From the NCBI GenBank assembly GCA_910592205.1, contig CAJVPJ010000949.1:1-14171 (forward strand): 14,171 nucleotides of DNA. The letters are read 5' to 3'. Of the stretch, positions 1 to 8,576 are shown in pieces (the first letter of the stretch is position 1; the number at the start of each line of letters is the position of its first letter). The DNA is from Paraglomus occultum (lineage: Eukaryota; Glomeromycota; Glomeromycetes; Paraglomerales; Paraglomeraceae). A model generated the notes under the pieces. It was not told the origin of the DNA. It ran no database searches and saw only the letters and a program-made list of their open reading frames with translations. A program made the position numbers and the translations under genes.

Positions 1-75
1 AGTTGTATCCCACCTCGAATATATCCCCAAAAAAGTTCCGTCCCAAAGTGGGGATATAAACGAGGTATGACTGTA
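1..75 (-). mobile_element. End of a pogo/Tigger-like (Tc1/mariner superfamily) DNA transposon
   Basis: Read on the minus strand from 73, the sequence starts CAGTCATACCTCGTTTATAT and continues with a CCCC-containing stretch. This closely resembles the terminal inverted repeats of pogo/Tigger elements, which begin CAG..ATACCTCG. The terminus is followed by TA at 74-75, the target dinucleotide of this superfamily. Inside the terminus is a second inverted repeat: 13-28 (cctcg...tcccc) pairs with 50-65 (gggga...cgagg) at 14 of 16 positions around a 21-nt loop. The rest of the element, including any transposase, would lie left of the window. It could also be a short non-autonomous copy. No transposase coding is visible here. 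Confidence 0.72.
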
Positions 76-96
76 TCTCCTTCTATATTAATTCAG

Positions 97-116
97 TACA
101 TTACATTACATTACAT
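97..116. repeat. TACAT x4 microsatellite
   Basis: Four perfect copies of the 5-nt unit TACAT lie 22 bases inside the genomic flank of the transposon end. This is a simple repeat with no visible function. Confidence 0.85.
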
Positions 117-360
117 CACACGCCATTGTTGAAGTTTGACCCTATCAATTATTGCTGTGGCAGTACAAATTAATATCCAACAATGTCAACCCCCTGAAGC
201 TTGTAGTACCATTACGCCCGATATCTTTTCTGTCAATTGTCACACAATATCATGTACTGGGTGTGTATACTCGGATTAAAACCAGTCTTACGTAATGACG
301 TTGTAATGTCGTAAGTAAATAATGGCGGCATTTATTTGTAACGAATTTTCAAAAGCGAAT

Positions 361-413
361 CCTCTCTCCCCTTCCCCTCCCCTCCCCTCCCCTCCCCTTC
401 CCATCCCCTACCC
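361..413. repeat. C/T-rich CCCCT repeat, G-quadruplex-prone on the minus strand
   Basis: An almost pure pyrimidine tract built of CCCCT/CCCTT units. Read on the minus strand it contains at least eight runs of three or four G separated by one to three bases, which fits the G-quadruplex pattern several times over. It lies about 1.05 kb upstream of the ZIP start codon. Any effect on transcription is speculative. Confidence 0.8.
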
Positions 414-1344
414 AGCAATAAAACCTCTTTGACCAGAGAAATGCACACTTTTGGCTCGTCAGTTCAGTGAATTGACCCTAAACTGCAACCATTCGGAAAA
501 GAAAAAAGCTCGAGGAATTATTATAACTGCTAAGTAATAGCAAATAAACAAAACAGTGGTTCGTTTTACAGACTTGCTATAACAAGCCTTTTTATGCGCC
601 GCTCATGAAATGAATCAAATATAGTTAATATGAAACCTTTTTATAGGGCATGTCTAAAGCGGAGCAGATCCCTCGCAATTCCATTGGTCAAATTTGTATG
701 GCAGTCAATAAAACTGCAAATACAGGATCACGTTCTGCTCCTTTCCCCTTTTATATCGCAACTGATTAACTTTGACGTACAAAAGTTCCGTGACAAGTTT
801 TCAAAACTGCAACCCCGAGATTTTGACAGTTATCAGCCCTTTCCGTTACATTCCGGAAACTGGTCAGATACCAACTCATTTGTAAAGGTCCCCGCAATTT
901 TAATATAAAAACTTGTACTTTCTTTACTACTGTATGTGAGATCGTCTCCTGTTTTCCTATTCGGGTAACATAGTGTTTACATTGGACATAACCTAAAAAG
1001 TAAATGCGCCTCTGTTGGGATTATCGTTATCGAAAAGATCAGGCGATAGGCTTGGCTTCAACTGTGGTACACAATTGTTATGTTCATACTTACTCGAGCG
1101 TGATACACTCTTTACGGGAAACCAAGTGTGATTGCAATTTCCTAAATTCCCATCCTCACGTTCAGCCATTGTTTCTAGTCAATCATCATTTCGCTTGATT
1201 CAGGCGACCTCCTTGGTTACGATCAACATTACGATCTATTTATTATTGTTACACAATGTACCCTCATGGTTACATAATCCCAACGACGGTACCTCACCAG
1301 TCATCAATCAAACATACCAAACATGTCCCACACATTAATTAGCC

Positions 1345-1351
1345 TATATAA
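1345..1351 (+). promoter_or_regulatory. TATA-like element upstream of the ZIP gene
   Basis: TATATAA lies 113 bases before the ATG at 1464 and is followed by a pyrimidine-rich stretch ending in a 15-16 nt T tract. Spacing and order fit a fungal core promoter. I did not find a clear zinc-responsive element of the Zap1 type between 900 and 1463. Confidence 0.4.
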
Positions 1352-1463
1352 CTTTTACTTTTGTCATTATTCTCAAACTTTTTTTATCCTTTTGGTTCAT
1401 CTAAGGCTTTTTTTATAGTTTTCGAGGCTCTTTTTTTTTTTTTTTCCCCTCCCAAAAATCGCA

Positions 1464-3044
1464 ATGAATACGTTCTCTAAGGCGACACTTATGCTTCTAT
1501 CCATATTATTTCTTTTCGCTTTCATCTCGCCCGCTTTTGCAATCTCTGATGAAGCTTTGGCACTGCTTCGCGAGGATTGTCAACAACAAGCGGTCGACCC
1601 TGCTGAATATGGCTTGGGTCTTCATATCGCCGCTCTCTTTGTCATATTGTTTACGAGTTCATTAGGGGCTTTCATACCTGTTACTGCTAAGCGTTATCCG
1701 TCATTGCGTATTCCCAAGTTGGCATTCTTTGGTACGTATTTAAAGAATTATAGAGTTTTGTTACCCAAATGGAAAGTGTACGGTCAAAAGTTTGAGTATC
1801 AAAGTAGCAATTATTTCAAAACGTACATAACTATGTAACCTTTACAGTGTAATGACCTGCCTGCCTGTCTGCCTTGACGCATCTTTTTTTAATAATGTCT
1901 TTTAAAGCGATAATATTTATTTGAAATAACCAAAAGATAACAAGTTTTTTCCTCCCTCCTCCCTTGCCTGAAAAACAGTTGCCAAGCACTTTGGTACCGG
2001 AGTCATTCTGGCAACTGCGTTTATACATGTATGTACAAAGTATTGCCCTTTATCACATTTTCTTTTTATTTACGCAACTAATGGGGGGTGGGCACGTTCG
2101 TTTTCTTAGATATTACCATCCGCATTCTCCAGACTCAACAGTTACTGTTTGGATCCAATTTGGTGGGACACTTATCCTTCATTCCCTGGTGCGTTTGCAA
2201 TGATCGCGGCGTTGGGAATATTTGTTGTAGAATACGTCGCCACGACAATGGTCGGGGAAGGACATTCGCACTCTCTTCCTAAACCGGCTAGTGCTGACGC
2301 AAACGCAAACGCTAACGGTACCACCTCAAACACCGACGATGATAAATTTTTTCATTGCAGCGAGCTGGCTGTCTTGTCCTCGAATGCCCAGTCCCTGGGT
2401 ATTATCATTTTAGAGGCGGGTATTTGCTTCCATTCCGTTATCATTGGCATGGATCTTAGCGTTTCCACCGGCTCCGATTTCACTAGTCTTTGGATTGCAC
2501 TTGTATTCCATCAGGTAAGGCATAATTAGGACGCGTTCATTAATCCAAGTTTATACGGGTCAAACCTGTTTAAACCGGCGGACCTGGTTTAATCCGATTT
2601 GGTCAGCGCGCCGATTTAAACTGGTTTGACTCGTACATATTACGTCAAAAAGACATTGTCAAATCTGTAATCTTTCTCTCCGAATAATAGCTGTTTGAAG
2701 GTCTGGGTTTGGGTTCGCGTATTGCCGAGTTGCATGATGCCAGAACCATCAAACCGTGGATCTTGTCTTTCCTTTATGGCACAACAACGCCACTTGGCAT
2801 AGCAATTGGTATTGGCGTTCGTTTCACGTACGATGCCAATTCCCCAACATCCCTGCTGATTCAGGGCATTCTCGATTCCCTGTCAGCTGGCATCCTCTTA
2901 TACACCGCTTTGGTCCAGCTGATAGCATCCGATTTTATCATTGACCCCTATTTCCGCAAACAGCCCAAATCGTATCAAGTCTCGGCATTTGCGCTGTTGC
3001 TATTTGGGGCTTTGATCATGTCACTTATCGGTAGATGGGCATAG
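1464..3044 (+). CDS. ZIP-family zinc/iron permease, four exons, 358 aa
   Basis: This is a membrane transporter of divalent metal, most likely zinc, into the cytosol. Exons are 1464-1731, 1979-2028, 2110-2514 and 2691-3044; introns are 247, 81 and 176 nt, all GT-AG. The joins restore the ZIP TM2 stretch VAKHFGTGVILATAFIH followed by ILPSAF. Residues 1-26 look like a signal peptide ending SPAFA. Eight membrane segments fall near 52-72, 92-107, 133-150, 200-222, 230-247, 264-284, 299-320 and 337-355. Metal-site signatures are HSVIIG at 214-219 in TM4 and HQLFEG at 240-245 in TM5. TM7 carries the family motif LDSLSAGILLYTALVQL. The loop between TM3 and TM4 has a short GHSHS (157-161), an N/A repeat and a DDD run. 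The ATG was chosen because it opens the signal peptide. Length and topology are normal for fungal plasma-membrane ZIP proteins. The metal preferred cannot be read from sequence alone. Confidence 0.95.
2554..2635. repeat. Imperfect inverted repeat (fold-back/MITE-like) inside ZIP intron 3
   Basis: The left arm 2554-2580 and right arm 2609-2635 match at 24 of 27 positions when one is reverse-complemented. They enclose a 28-nt middle that is itself built of related GGTTTAA/TTTAAAC pieces. GC content is higher than in the surrounding intron. The element lies wholly within the 176-nt intron 2515-2690 and makes up almost half of it. No coding potential and no obvious target duplication were seen. 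It could be a small fold-back transposable repeat or a structured intron segment. Confidence 0.7.
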
Positions 3045-3357
3045 AGATGCAATATAGTTGGAAACGTCTTAGTAACTGTATTTAAAATATAATACGCGAC
3101 ATTAAGATTTTTTTCCCTTATGGTGTCAACCAGAAACATCTAATGCTAAGACATATTTATTTATGATATCAAAATAAATTAAGCAAAAAGGTTTATAACT
3201 TTTTGCATTATGAATCAAAATTAATGACGAACCAAGACTATCGTCTTCTATATATGATGGTTGAATAATTAGAAATCACAGTATTTTTTACGGCAGACGT
3301 AAAAGCCTTTATAATTGTTATTAACTAGTTGACACGTTATCAGCAATACTAATTATA
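3045..3357. other. Tail-to-tail 3' intergenic region (ZIP and ARMH3-like)
   Basis: Two genes converge on this 313-base AT-rich stretch. It holds AATAAA on the plus strand at 3173-3178 and AATAAA on the minus strand (TTTATT at 3156-3161), the likely cleavage and polyadenylation signals for the ZIP and ARMH3-like genes. If both are used, the 3' ends of the transcripts overlap. No gene is visible. Confidence 0.55.
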
Positions 3358-6300
3358 TTATGTGATTATTCCATCGCCCTTGAAATCGTCGACTACGGTT
3401 CTCAACGCTTGTCGTAGAAACGCAACTTGGTGCGGAATTTCCGTGTATGATGTGTAATAGCCCAACTTGCCGGGAGTCGGTAACGTGAGTGTCTCGTAGT
3501 TTGCTTTTATAATAACTAATGGATATAAAAGACAGTTGGTTATTTCATGTGCAATGAAAATTCAATGAGCATTCCAACGAAATTATTCCGGTAGCATACC
3601 TAACACCTGTTGCCCCATATCGATTGCATCGTCATATATGAAACAGAAACAATTAACATGATAAATCTCTACCCAAGATATGCAAAATTGTGGTATCTTG
3701 CTCATCTCACCTGTGACGGACTTATTGATTGCGCTCGACGCGATTCCTTCCATTCATCAATCTTGGATGAAAAGTGTGTGCATATACTCTTAATATTAGA
3801 TATTCCAATTGACTTGGCATCCAGTGCCGATCGTTTTGGTTTAGAATCCACAGTCGATCGTTCAGAGCTTGGCTGTAAATTCACTATTTTTCCGCAGATA
3901 AAAACAAAAGTGTTATATAGTTTACAACGTAATCTACCGCGTCAATTATTAACAACTTGGCAATTTCTTACCTTTCAGAGTGACTTGCTCGAATACTTCA
4001 GCAGACCTAACTATTTCGTAAAACAAGTTGTCGTAACTAGGCGGATCTGGAAGGAATGTGTCGCCATAAGTGATACCCATATTGAGTATTCTAATAATAG
4101 CGTGCAATACGTCTTCAATGTCGTCTCTGTTTTCCATTTGATTAATGTTTGTCACGATAAATTTCGTCAACGAAATCAGGGCACGCCACAACTCTACCCA
4201 ATGATATGCTGAAAAGACACAATTGGTCATTATTGACAAACCAGTCAGTGACATACAACGAAAAAAAAAAATCGCGCTTCTTACCTAGTCTGATCTGATA
4301 CTTGTTTAGGAATGCAATAATACGATGGATGATAGATAATGCACAGCTGAGGATAAAAGAAATGTTAGTCGGACATGATCAGATATGACGCGAATGGTCG
4401 ACGTAATGTACGGGATTGTCTTACCTGTACAGGTCACATTGGAGTTTCTTACGCATGTTGTGAGTAACGAATGAGACCATTATATCTATGATTGCTGAAG
4501 CGACAGGTCGAGGTCCATTTACATAAGGTAATTGAGGAGGTCTCTGAAGACAACGACACATGAATATATATATACGTACGAAAACCGTTTTTTCTTTCAT
4601 CAAATTTTAATGATTTCCTCTCACCTGTCGACATAGTTTTATTTCAACGTTTCTACTCTCATCACAAAAGTAGCTGCACACAATAGAATTCTCGATTAAT
4701 ATTAAGATGATAAATAAGCATAATTTGGTGTAAATTGCAGTACGCGGAGATCTATTGTGTTGAAGCATATATGAAGTGAATGAGAGGAAGTCTCGCATGC
4801 ATTGTAGATCTAATCGCAAACCAAAGACATATTATTACATGAATACAGATTGACATTGTTACAACGCAGTGAAAATGAGAGACAGCCTGTAAGCCACGAC
4901 ATTGCTGCCGTTTGTTACTGCTACAACCTGTTCTGATCAAATTTCTTACCTTTATTGTCTGATATCTCGGTAGACGGACTGTCGCGCGGAGTGATGGACT
5001 GAGCGATTATAGAAATAAATTGTTTGTTTGTGTTTATCAAGTCATAAAATGTCAGCAATATCGCAGCATTAGGTGACGGTCTACAGAGGTGAGATGACGT
5101 ATTCTATTAGCATGTGATTCGAGCGTATTGATCTTATCGAGAATACCTACAATTTCGCAAAAAGACTCTCGACATCGGATTGAACGTCGCCGGGCTTTGA
5201 CCCACTCCAATATAAAAGTCCACCAACATACGATAACACGTTAGTAACCGACATCTTCGAAGTGTCGTCATCGGCCATTATATCTGTATACTGACTATGA
5301 TATCGGGTTATAAAGTAAACAAACAAAAAACAAACAAACAAACAAACAAACAAAGGAATTAAGCAAACGATATCTTTGAGACCAACCTCCTACATTTGAC
5401 GCACGTCGATCCAAGGACTTGCATTATTTTCTATAAACCGGTAGAGTTTGTGAATAAAAAGAGCCAAACACGTTTTCGTTCTTGTTCTGGTACTAACCTG
5501 TAAAACGGTGTTGTCTTTTAGTGTGCTCAATTTCACCAAGTATGGATTCGCTGACTCGTGTTTTTTGAAATTGGCTAATATGCCAAGCAAGGTGATTGCA
5601 TCATATGCCAAATGTATCGTTTCCGGATGAACAATAAACTATGAGGCAGAAAGAAAGAAAAGTCAGTTTACTTGCGACGCGTAATCTGCGCAAACAAACA
5701 AACAAACAAACAAACAAACAAACGTAACAACACTACTGTTAATGGCTCACACCTCAATCAAGGCGTTAAATATGTCTCGTTGAATAAAATATTCGTTTAT
5801 GCTGTTCTGATTGATGTTGCTATTACCACAGATGATGACTACAGCCAGTTGAAGAGCAAGATGTCTGATCTGAACTGAAAAAAAAAAAAAAAAGTAACGC
5901 GTGCGTGGCAAATCAGTAAATTGAAAAATGGATAGGAGCATAATAAGCATTGTTTTCGACCCCCGTATATTTACCTGTTTCCCCACCTCGTATCAGCCGT
6001 TCTATCGTCTCTGTCAATCGCTAACAATCGCAAATTGTCAATACATGGCTAAAAAGTAGTAATCGTAAATAACATCAATTTAATAACCAACCGGAAATAC
6101 GTCGTTCGCCTTGTCCAGTCCGGTGAGCAAGTTTATGACTTCAAAGCTAAAATTATTGAATCTCTTTGAGAATATTCCTTGCAAAAACACACAAAGCGTC
6201 TAGTCGCATAAAAAAATAGAGACGGGTGCGGATCGCAATACCTCGATTAGACGATAAATCAGAGCAAGAATCAATGCATTCTCCCTCATCACCACTCTTA

Positions 6301-6809
6301 CCTCGATAGCATTAATTATCCTCAGACTATTGTTGTCTTGACTCATAACATCCAGCGACTTTACCAGAATCAGATTGATATTATGCTACACCAAAAGAAC
6401 GAGAAAATCATAAAGTCGGTACGCAGTAGTTACGACGAATGCATTGACTGCTGTTGGGGAAAGCGATTTACAAATCAATAACCTTGATTTTTAGCAACTT
6501 TTCTTCCGACATTTTTGCCAACGTCCGACTCAGGTAAGGCGCATTCACTTTGAGAAGAAACAATTCGTTCCAGAAATAAGGATTTCCCGCGGATGGATCA
6601 TTTCCCTATAGACGATACATTTAGCCAAAAAAACCCATGTGTATACATGTTTGCAGAATCAGCATTAAACTCTGATTGCGTACTTTGAAAAAAGATTCAT
6701 AAATCTCGACAAATTTCTCTCGTAAAGCGGCTTTCGCTCCATGCCCTTGACGAAGCAGACCGGGATTGTTCGATGGTGTAGGAACTAGTATTCTTGTATC
6801 CTTTGACAT
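3358..6809 (-). CDS. ARMH3 (C10orf76)/DUF1741 family protein, 17 exons, 663 aa
   Basis: This is an armadillo-like helical protein. The animal relative ARMH3 is recruited to the Golgi by GBF1 and supports PI4KB. The fungal role is inferred only by homology. Exons, in minus-strand order: 6809-6684, 6605-6483, 6385-6302, 6199-6092, 6020-5975, 5874-5753, 5638-5498, 5430-5394, 5283-5151, 5080-4950, 4809-4625, 4543-4425, 4346-4285, 4208-3972, 3883-3711, 3606-3600, 3515-3358. All 16 introns are GT-AG and 67-140 nt; phases sum to one 664-codon frame. Conserved stretches recalled from the human protein are LREKFVEIYESFF (exon 1), YDAITLL...NPYLVKL (215-240), VELWRAL (477-483), TYGDTFLP (518-525) and KANYETLTL in the last exon. 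Length is close to human (about 689 aa). Weak points are the short exons 8 (37 nt) and 5 (46 nt), the unusual GTTGGT donor of intron 3, and the 7-nt exon 16. The ATG at 6809 is the first before a well-conserved N-terminus. Confidence 0.9.
3600..3606 (-). other. Apparent 7-nt microexon (exon 16) of the ARMH3-like gene
   Basis: The exon GTGTTAG is preceded by CAACAG and followed by the donor GTATGC. Exon 15 ends in phase 0 at 3711 (codon CAG, donor GTGAGA) and the last exon starts at 3515 in phase 1, so a direct join would break the frame. Inserting these seven bases gives Q-V-L-V-I-I-K-A-N-Y, which lines up with Q-V-L-E-V-V-R-A-N-Y in human ARMH3. A rival model uses an acceptor at 3668-3667 and a 67-nt exon 3666-3600. 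It stays open but inserts 20 unconserved residues and needs a 44-nt intron, shorter than any other here. Confidence 0.75.
5317..5354. repeat. CAAA/TTTG microsatellite in ARMH3-like intron 8
   Basis: Six perfect CAAA units (5331-5354) plus imperfect flanking units lie within intron 8 (5284-5393). On the transcript the tract reads (TTTG)n and lies in the middle of the intron, upstream of the acceptor. Confidence 0.9.
5691..5722. repeat. CAAA x8 microsatellite in ARMH3-like intron 6
   Basis: Eight perfect CAAA units lie inside intron 6 (5639-5752), the second tract of the same 4-nt repeat in this gene. On the transcript it reads (TTTG)8 and is stop-free in some frames, but it is spliced out in the model. 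Confidence 0.92.
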
Positions 6810-7124
6810 GTCAAGAAAGGTATAAAAAATTATGTCGCACGTTGTCGGTTAGGTCATACATTTGAAAGTGATACGGAATCGGTCACCACATGAAAATTTA
6901 CCAGTTTTGGACAAGTCAGAATGTCTGATATTAAAAATGCGATTATTTCTTCATAATAAGGTCTTTTCCTGGAACTCGTTTTGCGCGATCTGGTGGATAT
7001 TAATGGTAGGAATGTTTATAGTTTGAAAACCGGACCAGGCGCTTACTACACGTGCCATTCCAGCAAATCAAATTTCCAATTATATTCTCAATACTGTCAT
7101 CGGGGTAATTGTTTGCACATATCA

Positions 7125-7140
7125 ATATTAATATTAATAT
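7125..7140. repeat. Perfect 16-nt AT palindrome
   Basis: ATATTAATATTAATAT is its own reverse complement and recurs exactly at 13318-13333. In an AT-rich genome this can arise by chance. Confidence 0.8.
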
Positions 7141-7470
7141 CGACATTTAAACGTTAAATTTATAATTAGTGATTGCATACACGTGATTAGTGCAAAAGCG
7201 CACCATTAGTATTAGCGTTTGAAACAATAAAATGAGCACCACCCGAACTTTGATTGCCCGTGTTTCCCCATGACTGCTGTTTACAAACCAGTCGGAAAAG
7301 CGGGGCTCTGATACGATATTAACAGTTCATGTCCTAAAAATGGGTTAACTCGTCATGTAAAAGAATTATAGACTGTGATATCAACTCAAATTGCTACTAT
7401 TTATAGTTATAATGGAGTACTTGTGTGTTTCAATTACTTGACATCCAATGCTCGTTTGAAGGAAGAGATT

Positions 7471-7502
7471 GTTCAAGTGGTGGTTCTTTAACCCACTTGA
7501 AC
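7471..7502. repeat. Strong hairpin between genes
   Basis: GTTCAAGTG pairs with CACTTGAAC (9 bp), then after a 2-nt bulge GGTT pairs with AACC, closing a CTTT loop. It lies 660 bases upstream of the ARMH3-like start and about 1.07 kb beyond the TPT-like stop. No tRNA A or B box fits around it, so I call it only an inverted repeat. Confidence 0.65.
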
Positions 7503-7579
7503 TTTACTGTAACCAAACTTTAAAGACTGACGGCACTGTTCAATCAAGCAAACTGATTGACATTGATTTGTTCGTTTAT

Positions 7580-7600
7580 TAAGATTTACAATAAATCTTA
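7580..7600. repeat. Short perfect hairpin, 9-bp stem
   Basis: TAAGATTTA (7580-7588) and TAAATCTTA (7592-7600) form a perfect 9-bp stem with a CAA loop. It is AT-rich and has no visible role. Confidence 0.6.
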
Positions 7601-7737
7601 TACTATAAATATCAAGTTTTCTAGAAAAGTATGCTGTCCTATAACTAGCTTATGATTAAATTAACATAATAACCAATTGCATGAAAACCGCGCTTCAGAA
7701 TACAACCTTGCTGACTCATTGTAAATGTCGCAGTTTT

Positions 7738-7768
7738 CCCCTCCCCCCTTCCCGCTCCTTCCCTCCCC
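7738..7768. repeat. C/T-rich tract
   Basis: A pyrimidine tract with runs of three to six C (G-rich on the minus strand), similar in style to 361-413. It lies about 930 bases upstream of the ARMH3-like start. No function is assigned. Confidence 0.65.
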
Positions 7769-7857
7769 AGTCGAATCTTTCCCAAACCAATTACTGTAAT
7801 TAATTAGAATTTACCCTTATCATTCTCATTGTTTCAAATTCGGAATTATCTTGGGTT

Positions 7858-7877
7858 CGTTTCCAAAATCGGAAACG
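7858..7877. repeat. Short perfect hairpin, 7-bp stem
   Basis: CGTTTCC (7858-7864) pairs with GGAAACG (7871-7877) across a 6-nt loop. The left arm overlaps a weak match to a tRNA B box, but no tRNA can be folded around it. Confidence 0.5.
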
Positions 7878-8171
7878 TTTCGGCGTTACCAAGCGAATAA
7901 AAAACAAAAAACTTTTTAATCGAATTGCTGAAACGTTTTTAGTATTGAGTGCTCAGTAAAGCAACGAGTAATTTACTGACGTTACCCGAAATAGTTAAAA
8001 TGGAATGTAAGGAAATTAATTAAATACTTGATTGTCGATCGGGTTGTACTAATGTTAGAAACTCACATCCTCTAACAGCAAACAAGGGCGTTCCCCATCC
8101 ACAAATAGCGATAGTGAATTTTAATCAGTAAATCTTGGCTAAAAGAGTAGGATGGAACGCCTCTGTGGATA

Positions 8172-8184
8172 CCCCCCCCCCCCC
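8172..8184. repeat. C13 homopolymer
   Basis: Thirteen C in a row, G13 on the other strand. Such runs are prone to sequencing and assembly length errors, so its exact size should be treated with caution. Confidence 0.85.
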
Positions 8185-8576
8185 AATTTCCTCATGGAAT
8201 TTTCGATAATGTTCTACACGTTTGAGATGACATTGATCCGACTCGAATAATGCGCGCAAGAGGAGGGGAAGCGGGTGTATTGGAGCACCTCTCTTTATTC
8301 CTCTATTCTGTGTTATTACTTTTGTAAATATATATATATGTATGTATACATTTTTCTTTCTTTTTTCCTTTTTCTTTTCATATAGTCCTACAACCAATGT
8401 TCATACATTAAAATACTAACTACTTTCCCCTCCCAAAGAAAAGTTGTATAAAATCACACAGTAAAAATAAATGAGTCTTGACAGTTACACGTGCAAGTAA
8501 ATTAGAAAAAAAAAAAAAAAAGAAAAGACAACAAAACAAAATAAAAAGTAATCCAACGAATATTTTCTTTGCCATT

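Larger units (their letters stand above)
76..1463. other. Gene-free region upstream of the ZIP gene
   Basis: I see no recognisable gene here. It holds a short TACAT tandem repeat (97-116), a C/T-rich tract (361-413), a 92-codon open frame at 630-908 with no family resemblance I can name, and two overlapping short frames at 1004-1338. The last 120 bases before the ZIP start look like a promoter: a TATATAA at 1345-1351 and a long T tract at about 1430-1445 just before the start codon. Both are common in fungal promoters. Confidence 0.6.
6810..8576. other. Gene-free region between ARMH3-like and TPT-like genes
   Basis: This region contains the ARMH3-like promoter on the right of that gene and the 3' end of the TPT-like gene on its own right side. 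I see no gene. It holds an AT palindrome (7125-7140), three hairpins (7471-7502, 7580-7600, 7858-7877), a C-rich tract (7738-7768), a C13 run (8172-8184), a TA/TG-rich stretch near 8328-8350 and a long A tract at about 8505-8521. The 90-codon frame at 8125-8397 spans the C run and low-complexity DNA and is not credible as a gene. Confidence 0.6.

Noticed and set aside
781-791. 11-mer AAAAGTTCCGT shared with the transposon end (31-41)
   Set aside because: A single shared 11-mer is expected by chance in a window of this size, and the flanking bases do not match.
630-908. 92-codon open frame upstream of the ZIP gene
   Set aside because: No family resemblance, no clear promoter or intron context, and lengths like this arise by chance in this composition.
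3610-4212. 200-codon plus-strand frame
   Set aside because: It lies antisense to exons 14 and 15 and the introns of the ARMH3-like gene, which has strong homology on the other strand.
7852-7866. Possible tRNA B box (GGTTCGTTTCC)
   Set aside because: No A box at the right distance and no cloverleaf could be drawn; the T at the eighth position is also unusual.
8125-8397. 90-codon minus-strand frame downstream of the TPT-like gene
   Set aside because: It crosses a C13 run and A/T low-complexity DNA and shows no known domain; it is more likely 3'-UTR or intergenic sequence.
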